The notes beneath the pieces were generated by a model, which saw only the letters and a list, made by a program, of their open reading frames with translations, was not told the origin of the DNA and searched no databases. The position numbers were made by a program, and so were the translations under genes. From NCBI GenBank assembly GCA_963969345.1, contig OZ017767.1, positions 434,001 through 498,000 of the forward strand: a stretch of DNA of 64,000 nt, written 5' to 3'. This document shows positions 45,162 through 57,905 of this stretch, one piece after another. How positions within the stretch are numbered: position 1 is the stretch's first letter; every line of letters begins with the position of its first letter. This stretch comes from Turbatrix aceti (taxonomy: Eukaryota > Nematoda > Chromadorea > Rhabditida > Panagrolaimidae).

Positions 45162-46043
45162 TTAGATGACAAGGTAGACCAGCAGCACACTCGTCAAGCC
45201 CGTCGTCCATAAGCTTCCCAGACTGGGGCTGCTCGCGGCAATCGTTTGAGCCTCTCCTTCGGGCGTATCATTTGTCTGTCGGTTTTCCTTCTGGTTCGAA
45301 TCCTTCGCTGTTCCGTAGTTTTCGTCCAGATTTCCTTCGTTCTCGTCATCATCTTCCGAGCTGCTGTTGCTTCCAAATACTTCGCTGCCCTGTTCGGGGT
45401 CGTCGGTGATCGCTTGGCTATCCAGAGGGTCGGGCAGGCTGTCACTCTCGCTCTCGCTGTCGCTTTCGTTGCTTTCAAAAATAATAGCCCCAGACGCAGA
45501 CGAAGAATCACTGTCAGTTCCGTTGTTTTCTTGCTCGATTGACGCCGGATCGACGACGATGAATGGCACAGCAGAGGACGAAGGAACTTCAGGAACGGTC
45601 ACGTGGGGGACCTCAGTGATAGCGACCTGGTCAGCTCCAGCGGCACCGATGCCGTCGGAATTCAGAGGTTGACGTCGGATGATGTGGGTAATTTTGAAGG
45701 ATCCGGCAGAGCCAGATTCATTTTGCTGAGCTGGGGAATGTTCGTTAGGTGATCCATTGTTCTCGGGATAAAGCGTCTCGGTCAGGTTGGCATCTTCGGT
45801 GTTGTCGTTGTTGTTGACTTGATCGATGACAGATCCTTCTCCTCCGCCATCGATGGCGCTGTATTCGTCATCGGTGTTGGTGTCCTGGTCGACTAAAAAA
45901 AATTAAATTTAAGGAAAAATAGTTTAACTGTTTTGAATATTATTAAAAAAATGTAAAAAAATTAACTTACAGGGCCTCGACAAGGCAACAACAAAAAATC
46001 CCGTAATAACCGCGATGAAGAATACTTGCTTACTGTAGACCAT
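45162..46043 (-). CDS. Acidic Ser/Asp/Glu-rich surface protein, probably GPI-anchored
   Basis: Two exons (46043-45971, 45892-45162) give 267 residues. The N-terminal signal peptide is VFFIAVITGFFVVALS. The mature protein is strongly acidic, with SESESDS and EDDDENEG runs and Asn-rich N-glycosylation sites (NGT, NET-like). The end has a small-residue cleavage zone (AASSPSLGS) and a hydrophobic tail (LTSVLLVYLVI) without a cytosolic anchor, the pattern of a GPI signal. No domain is recognisable. Function is unknown; extracellular calcium-binding or mucin-like roles are only conjecture. Confidence 0.72.
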
Positions 46044-47831
46044 GATGTACAAAGCTGTAATATTTTTTAGGTGTGCAATTTATATTTTTTTATTAATAAA
46101 TAACGACGGTTTTGTTACGCTTCGTTGAGGTAGAAGACAAAAAAGCAAACAACAAAAAAGACAGAAACTTCGGCCAACGCAAAAAAAGAGTGGTATTTGC
46201 TATCGAATGGCAGAATGCAGAATGGCAGACGGCAGGCGTCCACGTGAATCTCCCTGATACCATCCAGTTGCTCCAACCCTCTCTGGCATGCACCATGTGG
46301 GGGCATTACTGTTTGGACAACAGACGACACTCAGAAGAACTCCAGAACACGCAGATCCGATTTCATCACCAACGACGGCACACACATTCGCTCACAAAGA
46401 AAAAATGGTTTTTGAATAACGTAAAAGAATTGTGTTCAAAGAGGGAACAGTCAGAAAACCCTAGGATGGATAAGTGCACATGACAGAGGAAAATTAAAGG
46501 TCCCCGGGCTTCCCACGTTGAAAAAAAACCCGACTGACAGGCAGCACAGAAGCCTATGCTAAGGCACACCGTTGTTCTAATTTTATGAAAGCGTTTTTTT
46601 GTTGGTTCGGAAATTGCATTTCTGGACTTCACGTTGCCTACGCGTGGCTTTTTGGCATCGGCGGAAGGCAAAGAGGTGATATTTGACCGCTTTTTTGGTG
46701 GCAGCGGTCTGCTTTTCTATTTGACGCCGAAAGAGGGTTTACATTACCAAAAAAATGCGTTTTTTCTTATTTTTTGCAAAAGAAATAAAATTGCGAACTA
46801 ACATAAAAAAAAGAATGAGTTTTTTTTTAAAACAAAAAAAATGTTGAGTCATTTTCTAGAAGGTTGTTCTGTATATGAAAATCAAAAAAAAATACACAAA
46901 ATAACTGCTTAAATTTCGGAATTTCGGAATTTGAGGTGACTATTTTAATAAATCATAAAAAAACATCATAGCGCGGTTCTTGCTGCGAAATTAGGCCATC
47001 AAAACGGGCACGGATTCAAAAGAGATTAGTGATCCTTCGCGGATATTGTTTTGAGTCAAGCAGCCCTAAAAACTAGAAAAGAACGACATTTATAGATTCA
47101 AAAAAATTATTTTTAAACGATGCGATTAAACCGTTGATTTTTTTGCGATAATTTATTAATAACCTTGAAAAAACCACTCCCAATCGATTTTATCCGCCAA
47201 ACAATCCAATAAAAACGCAAAATAATGAATCTTTGGCAACCAGAAAAAAGAAAAATTGTTCAAGAAAAAAAGTTGACTACTTCAACCTTTCTCTAATGCA
47301 AACAAAAATTTAAAACATGCCGAATATGAAAGACAATACGTCCAAAACGTACCACAAACCAACTCCAACTATGAAGAGTATTTTTCAAGTTATTTTTTTT
47401 TCTCAAATCCATGACGCACACGGTACTATGATCGTCGCGCGCAAAGAAACGATCAAATCCGTGGAAAACTAACGACGACTATTTTTATGCATCTTCCGAT
47501 TTTTTCCCTCTGTTTTTGCAGGATACACGAACAGACGCATCATGTTACGGTTCGATCGGAAGAAAAAAAAGTTGGAAAGAAACGCGAGATAGAAAGATTA
47601 CCGCCAAGACGGACGCGTTTATGTCCATCGCCGGCCGCTTAAAGGTCATTGAGGATAGACGTCTTCGTCTTTGTTTGACGAGGAGGAGTAAGTAGTTTGT
47701 GAATCCATCTCTCCATGGTCTTCATTTTTTTGTTCACACAAAATTTATGAAATTCGGCGGCAGATCTATTTCATGACTGCAGTTCTTTGTTAGGGAGGGG
47801 GTGCACGAGAGACAAGGAACAGAATGACTTG
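46044..47831. other. 1.8-kb intergenic stretch, no gene supported
   Basis: Upstream region of the acidic surface gene and flanking sequence. It is AT-rich from 46740 to 47500, with a more mixed patch at 47520-47700. Open frames such as 46112-46483 lack an ATG or recognisable domains. No repeat with clear ends is seen. Confidence 0.45.
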
Positions 47832-47975
47832 TCATGAATCCAAATGTGACCATGATTGGAATTTTTGGGGATGAATATACGTGGCATAAGGCGGATAATG
47901 TTGAATTAACCTCCTCTCGATTTTTTTTACGCCAGACAAAATGAATAGCACTGATGTGAAAGCAAACAAAGCCAT
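47832..47975 (-). CDS. Candidate 47-residue secreted peptide
   Basis: The frame encodes MALFAFTSVLFILSG and then a basic and aromatic mature part (KKIERRLIQHYPPYATY, ending SWSHLDS). The first 15 residues look like a signal peptide. A good acceptor, CATTTTTTCAG, ends at 47992, 16 bases before the ATG, as in the larger genes here. KK and RR dibasic sites follow the signal, so a processed peptide is possible, but no C-terminal Gly for amidation is seen. The last 20 residues could instead be read past a GTAAAA donor. Low confidence. Confidence 0.35.
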   Translation of the reverse strand: MALFAFTSVLFILSGVKKIERRLIQHYPPYATYIHPQKFQSWSHLDS

Positions 47976-49013
47976 GACGATTTTTGAGCAACTGAAAAAA
48001 TGAACGTTACCACAATGATTCACAATCATGTTTGTGTCGGAATTCTTCAAATTCGAACCAGCTTCTAGCCCTGACCAAAATAAAGAAATTAAGGGATTAG
48101 CTGGATAACGACGAAAATATGCCAAAAAGCGTGTGACAAGAAGACTAAAACGGAATTGTCCGTTTAGGCCCGTGAACAATCACTTCAGATAATACGACAT
48201 GCCGGAGAAAAAGATTTTTGATAGTTTTTGAACAATATTACAAGTCAGCTGGATTGCATCAAAACACAAGGAAAAAACTTTCTGTGACAACTAATGTAAT
48301 TAAAAAATGATTAGATATTTTTACAATTGAGTTTCCAAAAGGAACACTAAAAACATTTAGCAAAATTGTAACAAGAAAAAATTTCTAAAATTGCAAAAAC
48401 ATTTGAACAACCCCCGGATTTTGTTACCGGAAGGGTAAAGAAAGATACAATTAGAATTCCGTGGTTTTTGTAGCAGTCATGATCGTTCGCTGCTTTCTTT
48501 CAAAAAAACAAACGTTCGAGATCTTTTTTGTTTCCTTTTTTTATTTACTAAAGCAAGCTTCAAATACGCGGGGGCACGTGAATGCAAGCAGAGCTGATCC
48601 ACGCAGACGCATCTGACTTTACTTCTGACATTGCCTGGTTCAAAACGTCAAAAAAAACAAACAATGAGGCCAACACACAGCTGTGTTTGATCGAAGTGAC
48701 TTGCTCTGTGTACAAAAAACATATGAAAAGACATTTTAGTTCATTTATCATTTTTCCTGTTTGAACAGTAAAAATAATGACACATGCAATATTTTATTTG
48801 ATTTCTGTCAGATTTCAAATGCATTAAACCAAACGAAAACCGAAACGTTTTGGCACGGTATAATATATAAAGATTGGATAAAATTTTTATTACAACGTTG
48901 TTAAATGGTGTTATAAATATTCAATAATTAGTTGACAATAAATTTTTCTTAAATATTTATTTCAATAATTAATTTTTACATTTTTTTGAAATATCAAAAA
49001 AGTCTGAAAATGC
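47976..49013. other. 1.0-kb intergenic stretch, no gene supported
   Basis: AT-rich sequence between the candidate peptide and the 3' end of the tetraspan gene. Short frames on both strands near 48560-48760 overlap each other and have no domain or splice support. Confidence 0.45.
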
Positions 49014-50846
49014 TCAAAACTGAAAAATGTGTTCATTGTCCTTGATAACGGCACTCTGCGGAGCGTAGAATAAGTCCGATCTCTGTTGCAGGTACCAATA
49101 GAGTCGACGAGTAATGCCAAATTGGTAGATTCGGAGAACGAGTTGCGCAAACACGATGCATACAAAATACTAAAATAAGCAGAAATTGATTATGGAAAGG
49201 AAGCAATATATTTCAATTAAGCAATACAATTATTTTCTGAAGATTAATTGAACTTGTTAGCGCAATTAACATAAATAATTTTAACCCTAATTTAAAAATT
49301 TTGTTATTATTTAAATAATAAATCGACGAATGAATTTAAGAAAAAAAGATAAAATTATTGCGAAAAGTGCGAAAAACGAGCAGGCGGTCAAATGTTAGTA
49401 CATTTTTTTTAACTTTAAAGACACCAAATCAGGGTGGCGAAACTCCCATGGGAATTAGAAATAAGGGAATTATCCCATGGGATTCCCATGGGAGTCCTAT
49501 GGGAGTCCCCGGGGGTATTTTTTGGTACGTTTAAAAAAGTACATGTTTATACAAAAAAGATATCCGAAAACACACTTATTTTATTAATGTAATAAAATTA
49601 ACAATGAAAATAAAATTATTTCCATAATTTGAAAGTAAAAAGCACGCTCCTGCGTAAAATAACGGTGATATTTTAGGCGGGATTGCGCATTTTCAAATTT
49701 CCGGAGGGAATTATCCCGTGATAAATGGGAATCCCGGGATAATTCCCGGGATATTTCCCATGGGACTCCCATGGGAATCCCCTTTTCGCCACCCTGCACC
49801 AAATCATTACAGTAATTATAGTAATTTTATTACAGTAATTTTTTTCAGGGTTCTACACATTGACATATATATATTTTTTTCTTTTCAAATTTTTATGATT
49901 TTTTAAATTTACATAAGAAACCAAAGAAATGTCAAAAGCTTTACGAAACTTTTTTAGAGCTTTTTTATCCTATATACCAAAAATTCCAAAAAAACGTTGT
50001 TAGCCGAACTAAAAAGAAAATTGGTCCAGTTACATGTTTCTTTCTATTGACCGCGGTCAGTGACCAATAATCCTTTGACTCTGGATAAAACATGCTGCCA
50101 AAGAGCACTGTTTATTTTTGCCTTTCCAATTGTTTTTGTTGTTCAAAAAGGTTTTTATTGCCTTTTCCGTCTTTTTTCGAGCCGGCGTGGGTGCTTGTCT
50201 GTGTGACACCTTTTTTTGGATCATGACCAGACAGACGACTAGTAACTGTCTTTCAAACCGTCACCAGGAAGTGTCAAGTCATTTTTGACAAATGCCGAGG
50301 CGTCAATAAAAAAACGAAACGGCAACTGACATGTCTGTTTTTCAAGGAATAGCAAAAAAATTGTAATTCAGTAAAAAATTTTAACTTACGCCGTCAAAGT
50401 AAGGCGCCACGGAGAAGTAGATAAAGACCACAGCTATCATGAACATGGTCGAGGTCATGATGTTGAAGGGCAGCACGACGAGTGCCGGGAGCAGGAGGCG
50501 CTGATTGCCGCACGCGAGGCCGAGAAGGGTGATGGCGTCGATGATGCCGTGAAATGTGACAAACAACACCAAAACAGCGTACGTTGAGCACGTTCGATTT
50601 TCGTTGATGTAGAGCTTGGTCGGCCCCCCTCGGCCTTCGGATACCTCTTCGATCGTCGTCTCGTTGTACGTTCGACAAACTTGCAGCGGGTGTTCGACAT
50701 CTGAAATTTTTTTGAAAGTATGAAAAATAAATTGACAGTTTCTACTCACTTGCGAAATAAACTACGACAATGGCGAGCAATTCTACAAAACTGATGACTG
50801 TAACTGCTGTCTTGACATGAACACATAACGATCGATAGGTATCCAT
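49014..50846 (-). CDS. Four-transmembrane protein, LAPTM-like topology
   Basis: Three exons (50846-50750, 50700-50390, 49169-49014) give 187 residues. The last exon is short and is revealed by the splice join. Hydrophobic segments: VTVISFVELLAIVVVYFA; TYAVLVLFVTFHGIIDAITL; a Leu/Ile/Val-rich segment with IMTSTMFMIAVVFIYFSVAP; and YFVCIVFAQLVLRIYQFG. A loop of about 40 residues with two cysteines and an NRTC site lies between TM1 and TM2. The tail ends KDNEHIFQF. The layout resembles small nematode tetraspans and lysosomal LAPTM proteins, but I see no diagnostic motif. TTTTTTAG ends at 50851, four bases before the ATG. The second intron (49170-50389, 1220 nt) carries a MITE. Confidence 0.72.
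49430..49796. mobile_element. hAT-type MITE with CAGGGTGGCGAAA ends
   Basis: The 367-bp element has inverted ends CAGGGTGGCGAAA and TTTTCGCCACCCTG and is flanked by CACCAAAT at 49422-49429 and 49797-49804, an exact 8-bp target duplication. Inside, palindromic CCCATGGG and CCCGGGATAATTCCCGGG-type units repeat near both ends. The CAGGG terminus and 8-bp duplication point to the hAT superfamily. It encodes nothing and lies in intron 2 of the tetraspan gene. Confidence 0.85.
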
Positions 50847-53800
50847 GATTCTAAAAAATTGAAATTTTAGGAAAATTGAAAATCATCGGGTAAACACAAA
50901 AGACAGCCGCAAACTTTTTTTCAGACCCAAAAAAATCGCAACAATGACAAAATAACGGCAAAAGTCATAAAAAAATCATTTCTTTGTTTATTCCACGTAA
51001 AAAAAATTGTTTTGCAACATCAAAAACCAAAAAAAACTGATTTACGATTATTTCCCAACTAACGTTTTCCTAAAAAATATTTTTGTGCTACTCAAAAAAA
51101 TAACGACAAAAATAGATTTCTTCAATTTACGCAATAAACAATGATGCCGTACGTCATTTACGGACGCGTCCGTAACGGCTTGCCAAATATGCCAACGCGG
51201 ATGGAAGAGTAATAAAAAAGGGAATTCATTTCAACACAAAACGTCAAATTTTGTTAAAAGTCAAATTGTGGAGCGAATGAGTCACGTCACAAAATATTAC
51301 AAAATGGCATAAACATAAATATAATTTATTAGTCCCCTAAAACGTATCACTTTCATTGGCGTACTGTTTTTTAGACAAAAAAGGGTAGACAATATTTATG
51401 ACGTTTATTGCAGTCATGAGCCACAATATTTTTTATAATTAAATAAAGAATTTATTTATTTAAAGATATTTGCGTTCCAACAAGTAATAAAATCAAACTG
51501 TCACGGGGGAAGAAAACTGTTTTAGGAAGCAGTTTGCACATCGGTTTTAACAAGGACATGAATTCAACATGTCCTAAGATACCCTGGTAAATTTTAAATC
51601 CAACCATGGCTGGTATAAAGTGTAAAAAAATATGATTTAATCACTTAAAAAACTAATTTTGAACCAAAAATTATTTTTAAAAAATTGTTTGCTGCTTTTC
51701 AGGTCAGTAAACCCAAAAAAAATCTCTAAAAAATTCTTTTTTTTGGATTCCCTCCAAAAAAACCCTCTTAAGCCACCCCCTAAAAACAATGTTGTCAAAC
51801 ACAAAAAAGAGTAGTACGATTTTTTATTTAAAAATCCTTAAAGCTGTGCAATATTGCCCTGAACTATGCTAAGCCCGTTTTTTTTGATAGGTTGTCATAA
51901 ACATGAATAATGTCGACAACAGATGGCTTTTGTCGTATGCTTGCCAACTCCCTCACTTACATCGAATAGGCTCGGTTGCAAAGTACAAGATTCATCCTCT
52001 TTTTGGTCAGAACATGAAAACGAGTAGCGGGTGCTTAAATAGTCATTAAGAAAGCATATTGATACTCGTCTGACATTCCATTTGTCTTTAAATACAAAAT
52101 AAAGTTTTAGGACAAGTAAGGTTCTAAAAAAGAGCGAGAACACAAATGAATGCGTGCATAATAGAAGAAAAATGTGCGATCTCCAAGTAGCCCTTGAAAA
52201 GCTTCAAAAAACAATTTTGTAGATTAAACGTTACACTAAACGTTAAAAAAAAACCGTAGGAACAATACATTCTTTAATAAAATTTTTTTGGCACTATTTA
52301 AAAAAAACATATTTCAGTGAAGTCATTTTGTATTTTTTTGTATTTGTTTTGACTTTGAGCCAAGAATCCTTGCATGCAAAAGACAAAAAGCGTAAATATA
52401 ATGATTTTTTGGCAAACGACGATAACAAACACAAAGCCGGTACTTGAACTATTTTTTTGTGCTCGGATGGGCCATCCCTGGTTATACGGCTCTCGTCAGG
52501 CTCGTTTATGCTCGTATACAATCTTAGGTATACAAAATGCGTAACACTACTAAAACACTGATAAATAAAAACTAAAATAAACTTGTTGAGTAAATTTTGA
52601 TGCAATTCTCCCGGCGTATGATTACAAATTTGACATCAAACTGCGCGTTGTATGCTAGCCCTGCCCGCAATAGCCAGTCTGACAGGGCGGTCAAACAGCC
52701 ATGACGATGCCGAGCGAGTATGATGAAGTGCTGGGTGAAGTATGAGTTATGCAGATAAATAAAAAACAAGGATTTACTCAAATTGAAAAAAATAACATGT
52801 GAATCAAACATGACAAACAAAAACAGAGGGTTGTAAAAATTGATAAATATGTTTGCAAATTAATGCCGAAAACAGTTTTAAAGTTCAAAGATTTGAAAGG
52901 CGCAGCAAAAAACGCAAGCTCTTATCACAGGTGCACACAAGTAATGACAAGATACGGTAAAATTTTGTATTTACTACGTACTAATAGAATTTCTTGATAT
53001 TTATATTTTGGCTGGCAGAAAATGGGGGGATGAGAACAAAATATTATACATAGAAATCTAACTGGGTGTTAAATTTTATAGGCTCTTGTAAACAATTGCT
53101 TATAATTTTATTTTTTCAAACAACTTCAAGATGATCCAAATCGTTTCCAAAACCTGAAAAATCCGAAGAACCCAAAAGTCATAAATCATCTTTGAAAGTG
53201 CATTTATCTAAAAAAACTAAATTGTTTGGTTTGCACTTTTCTACGACCTGGCCGTCTGGAGCTCAAAATACATTCTACCAGTTTAAATTTTTACACAACA
53301 ACAAATCCCTCTAAACAACAACACCGATACGTGCCGGCACCGACATATTTTTGTACTCATAACAAAAACAGTCAACACCGTTTTGAGCTTGCAAATTTTT
53401 TGTCTGCACCACTAACCTGACCTAAAAAAGGCTTACACAGTATAGCAGACACAACATCGAAGCTTGTACACACCCCAGAAAAAGACAATCAACCACTGCT
53501 GCCTTGACACTAGATACAAAGCCGCGAACTGTCTAACTCTTCAAGAAAAATGTACCACGGTGCAACAATTTTTTTCTTTCATTTGAAAATGAGTCAGAAT
53601 GAGGTTCCCTCCAAAAAAGTAGAAAAATTGCAGCTGCTGCTGCTGCTGTTTGCCGCCCGGGCCAAGGGCACTCTTCAGCGCTAACTTGGCCTCTTGTCTT
53701 TCAAGAAATGGGGTGAAAGTGTTTTCATTATTTTCGTACTCAATTTCAAGACCCCAAAAAGACCACAATTACATTTGATGAAAAAAAAGATGAGCAAGCC

Positions 53801-55693
53801 CGGAATGAAACTGAACCCTTTTTCTGATTCTTTTGTCGATCGTTTTTGGTAAATTTTTATATCTGGAATCTCAAAGGCTGAAAAAAGGTACCAGAATCAA
53901 AAACCAGGAGGGTGAAACCCCAGACCCTGCACAATCCGATTTTGCCCAATATGACACGGCTTCTAAAAAACACTGTCCCCACCGGTCCAAATTGGGCTGA
54001 TCCCGTCAAAATTAATCAGGCTTCACTTAAGTGTATATTTGGATTAATTGCCCCAAGTCCAATCCCTGGATAACATATAAAATATGATGCACATCCTGCT
54101 AAATTCTGCAAACCGAATAACTTGTCAGTTTCCATGGAAAAATATACGCAAAGTAACAAACGCAGAACACGTTGTAATAGTTTTTGATCTCTTCGGTGAA
54201 TACTAAATAAAAAATTTGTTGCCATTTTTTTGAAAACCAGTAGTGTACTAAGATAACTCCCTTCTCATTAATTAATTATCCTAAACAATTATGCATTTCA
54301 GGAATTGGGAAAAGGTGAAAGCTCTCCGAACCAAATTTGAACGTTTACAAGGAGCACATGTATAAATGATCCCAAGAGTATGCTAATCGGAGTAATAAAA
54401 GTTTATGGTGGTGGTTGACGAATTTTTGGAACACGCTATTTGACCGGTTTCCTCTGTCTCCGACTTGATATACATAAATAATATGACTACATTGTAAATT
54501 ATGCGTTCTATTTTTAAAAGCGTATGTAAAATTTTAGGAAAATTTATGCATTATCTAGTAATTAAAAAAAGAAAAACGGCAAAATATGGGGTGTTAACTA
54601 CTAAACCGAATGTACTTTATAAATGCGTTCTTCATTTTTTAAATGGATTCTCCGCTTCTTCTAAAGCTCCATAAAATTAATCAATCATTTTTTTTGTAGT
54701 TTTACCCAGATGAAAAAAACAATAGATGTTAATTAACAATCTAAAACTCTTATTTACACCTCAGCTTCCTGAATACAACTTTTTAAGGGGTGCAATTAAC
54801 GTATTTACCCTCATTATTGCATCTCGCAATAAAAAACGTCAAATAATTACTATAAAGCCAAAATTATATGAAACAACAAAAGAATGTACAAGGAAGTTTC
54901 AAGGCAGGCCGCGTCTTTTATAATAAAGTAACACAAAAAAACGCCCTTTGAAGAAAAAACAACGGCATGCACGCGTGCACAAAACGAATAGTAAAGAAGT
55001 GACCGAAACGTGTTTTTAATTTATTTCTACTTTTTTCTCCATAACTTTGCACTTTATTAACAATTCATAAAGTAAGTGGTGCGAGATCGTTTCTATACAA
55101 ACTAAAAAATAGAAAAAAAATCTAGCATACACTTTGTACGTCATAGCCAAACATTTTTTTAGAGTCAGAACCCTGCACATCAAAAATAATATTTACAAAT
55201 ACGTTTTTAATGACCTTCTAAAGCCATCAAATGTCAGACAAGTTCTGACAAGGTAAACGTTTTCAAATATTTATTTGTTGAAATAAGCATAACAAAACGT
55301 CGAAAACTTGTCACCAGCAAATTATTTTGACAAGGCACGCAAATGTCGAAACTTGTTTTTCGAATTTGGTATCAAAGGGTACAGACACTGCTGATTATCA
55401 ATTGTTGCGCATGCAATTGTTCATACTCGCATTTAGCTCAAAATTGGGCGGAGCCTTATAGTAGTTTTGCATAATAAAATTTTGAAAAGTTAACATAAGA
55501 ACGCTGTAAACAAAGATAGGTGCACCCCAGGGGCTTAAAAGGGGCCGATCATTTAGGCCCCCGGTTTCGGTAGGGCCCGCAAACTTGTAAAATTGCTGCT
55601 GAATCGAAACGTTGCCATCGGGGAGCACGATATTGATGGAAATTGAACGCTTCTGAGCGCCATCAAATACCTTCATGGTTTTGAACTATTTAT
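50847..55693. other. 4.8-kb gene-poor AT-rich stretch
   Basis: No gene is supported between the tetraspan and fucosyltransferase genes. Noted items: a GACGCGTCCG patch at 51160-51180, a run of five CTG/CAG units at 53635-53650, and G/C-rich sequence at 55525-55580 that creates a 92-codon frame (55398-55676) with no recognisable domain. Most reading frames are short and without splice context. Confidence 0.45.
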
Positions 55694-57159
55694 TTATGTG
55701 TTATCCGTTTTTATAAATCGTAAAACGTAGTCCTTTTGGCACGTAGCATTTTTATACCACCATTCAAGAAGGTTGTCAATTGGCTTCCAGGTTCTCTCAT
55801 TGACCGGCACATGAGCCATGTCACATATTTTACATTGCCAGGTGTCTTTATCAAACACCTCGTTTTTCTTGCGGTAAAATTTTGTCCATTCAAGGTATCT
55901 AAAGCATGCTATAGTTGACCAATAAAAAATTAAAAAATTGAAAACGTACCTTTTGTATTCTTTTTTATTTTTTGAAATCTTTTGCATAGCAGCATGGAGT
56001 TCGGCAGGAGAATCATAGTCGTCGACGGCGAGGAAGTAGCTGCCATTGATTCCTAGTTTTTCAACAATTGATCGCTTCAGGACAACAGGAACGACTAATC
56101 TCTTGATGTTCCAAAATTTTTCGGTCAAATAATCATCGCAGACTGAATTTTCAAAAGCCAAGTAGAAAAATGACAAATCTACAAGCAAAAAATGTTAATT
56201 TAACGTAAAATGTTCCCAATTGTTTCAAGTACCAATTGTTTCAAGGAAAACTGTTTCGTTTAAATAAGTGCTGTTAGTGTTGGCACATTTTCCAAATTCG
56301 TAAACATTGGTTAAATCAGCAAGGGCTTTGATGTATTGGCCACGTCGGGATTTCGAATGGCAATTGGAAACAAACGTGACAGCTAGTTTTGATTTTCTTG
56401 CGATCGCTGCATTGATCTAAAAATTCAAGGATTTGACATGAAATCATTGTTAAATGTAAACTCGCGGTGTCTAAATATTATAGTTTTTTAAAAAAGTATT
56501 GTCAGGTAACGAAACACACCCAAAATATTTTTAGTTTTCAAAACATTTCCAAAAACCTACAAGACCAAATTGGAACCCAATGCCACTTCAACTTACTTCG
56601 CTATCAGTCCACTTCAAATTCCGTTCTTCATCTCCCTGTTTAAGAGGTTGAAATCTGTCATACATATTTTGTATTGTGCTGTCTCTTCGGTAGTTAACGA
56701 CTGCATCAAATGGATGAGATTTGTTTTTGAGGTTTTCATTTGACGGGGATTCCATTACAAAAAGTACGTTCAAATGATTCTCGAAGTCAGACGGAATTAT
56801 AATTGTTCCGTTCCAATCTCTAGCGTGGTAAACTGAGATTGCAGATTTCAGCGGAGCTCTAAAAATGCTCAAATGCAAAACAATAATTCACAAATTAAAT
56901 CGTACAATGGTGGATTATAAAAGATACAAGGTTTTGAACATGTGTAGTTATATCTAAACATGACACCTGAAAAATACGTAGTTCTACCAACGATTATCTT
57001 GGGTTTAATTATGTGTTCAACAACTGATGAAAATTCATTTGACGTAAAAGCGACAAAGTCTTTCCAATCCGTAAACGATGTCAGTGCGTACAAGATGCCG
57101 ACACATGCAAAAATGGTTAGTAAAATTAGTCTTGGCGTAGGATTGATTAGGCATCGCAT
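55694..57159 (-). CDS. Alpha-1,3-fucosyltransferase, GT10 family
   Basis: Five exons (57159-56906, 56858-56597, 56416-56233, 56178-55950, 55898-55694) give 377 residues. A type II signal anchor (LILLTIFACVGILYALTSF, 11-29) fits Golgi localisation. The GT10 hallmarks are FDAVVNYRRDSTI (the nucleotide-sugar-proximal motif), FVSNCHSKSRRGQYIKAL, and FYLAFENSVCDDYLTEKFWN at about 237-257, followed by VPVVL and YDSPAELHAAM. The family transfers fucose from GDP-fucose to GlcNAc in N-glycans or related glycans, and nematodes have several core alpha-1,3 enzymes. The C-terminus holds a Cys pair (CKIC, then NATC). Acceptor specificity cannot be told. Confidence 0.9.
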
Positions 57160-57859
57160 GTTGCATCTCTGTAAATGGTAACAAATATAAATCTAGTTGA
57201 ATTATTTCAATCATTCGTTTTTCAGCACATAGAAAACGCTGCAGAATATGAGAAAAAAAGGCAAAACTAGACACTGTATGCATGTAGATTTATTGGGCTA
57301 CAGTAGAAATTTCAGAAACATGCATTTAAAAAAATGTGTGACATGGAAGTAATCATTTATATGAAAACACATACACACAGAGTAATACATACCTACGCCA
57401 TAGATTGATCTGCAAAACAACAATATTTTTGTTCACTTAGTACGACGCGCAGTTTGACGAAGGTTGTACACACCTGTTACAAAAATTTTAAAAATTCATT
57501 AAAAAAAAAATTGTCGAATGTTTTAAAGTAAACTTAAAAGTAAACTTGAACGATTGTAAACGAACAAACAAAATGTAAATCAAAAAATTAATTCCAAACA
57601 AATATTTATAATATTTTGTAAAACCAAGTGTTTCACAAAGAAAATAGTGCAACGCAATGTAGCGATTTTTGTTTTCCAAAAACTCGTTAAAAAATAAAAT
57701 GAAAAGAAAAACAGGTTTTGAACGCACAGAAAAAACAGATAACATTTTTTTTGTTTAGTTTGATTCATCTACAAATGTAGGTGCACGTGCACGTGCAGGA
57801 TACGTTAAACAACAGGAACAAAATAAAAAAAAAGCGTGAGAGCGTTCACGACTGTTTGA

Positions 57860-57905
57860 CAAGGGTGTCAATCGAGCCGGACCGGCCCGGAAAGCCCAAG
57901 TTTAA
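57860..57905 (+). mobile_element. Single end of a GGCC-type hAT MITE
   Basis: CAAGGGTGTCAATCGAGCCG and then GACCGGCCCGG match the terminal repeat and start of the GGCC block of the 397-bp element in the receptor intron. This supports CAAGGG as the true terminus. No matching right end is evident downstream, so this is a solo or truncated end. Confidence 0.55.

Noticed and set aside
45290..45302. GGTTCGAATCC, a tRNA T-arm-like motif
   Set aside because: It lies within the coding exon of the acidic protein and no cloverleaf can be drawn around it.
46112..46483. 123-codon plus-strand frame upstream of the acidic surface gene
   Set aside because: It starts with a non-ATG codon, overlaps other equally long frames and has no conserved motif.
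53541..53768. Minus-strand frame with a five-Gln run
   Set aside because: No ATG start, and the Gln run comes from a short CTG/CAG microsatellite; no partner exons were found.
54016..54225. 69-codon minus-strand frame with a real ATG
   Set aside because: No signal peptide, domain, acceptor or polyadenylation context; frames of this size are frequent in the AT-rich gap.
55398..55676. 92-codon minus-strand frame just downstream of the fucosyltransferase
   Set aside because: It arises from a GC-rich patch, shows no recognisable domain and no acceptor before its ATG. It could be revisited if transcribed.
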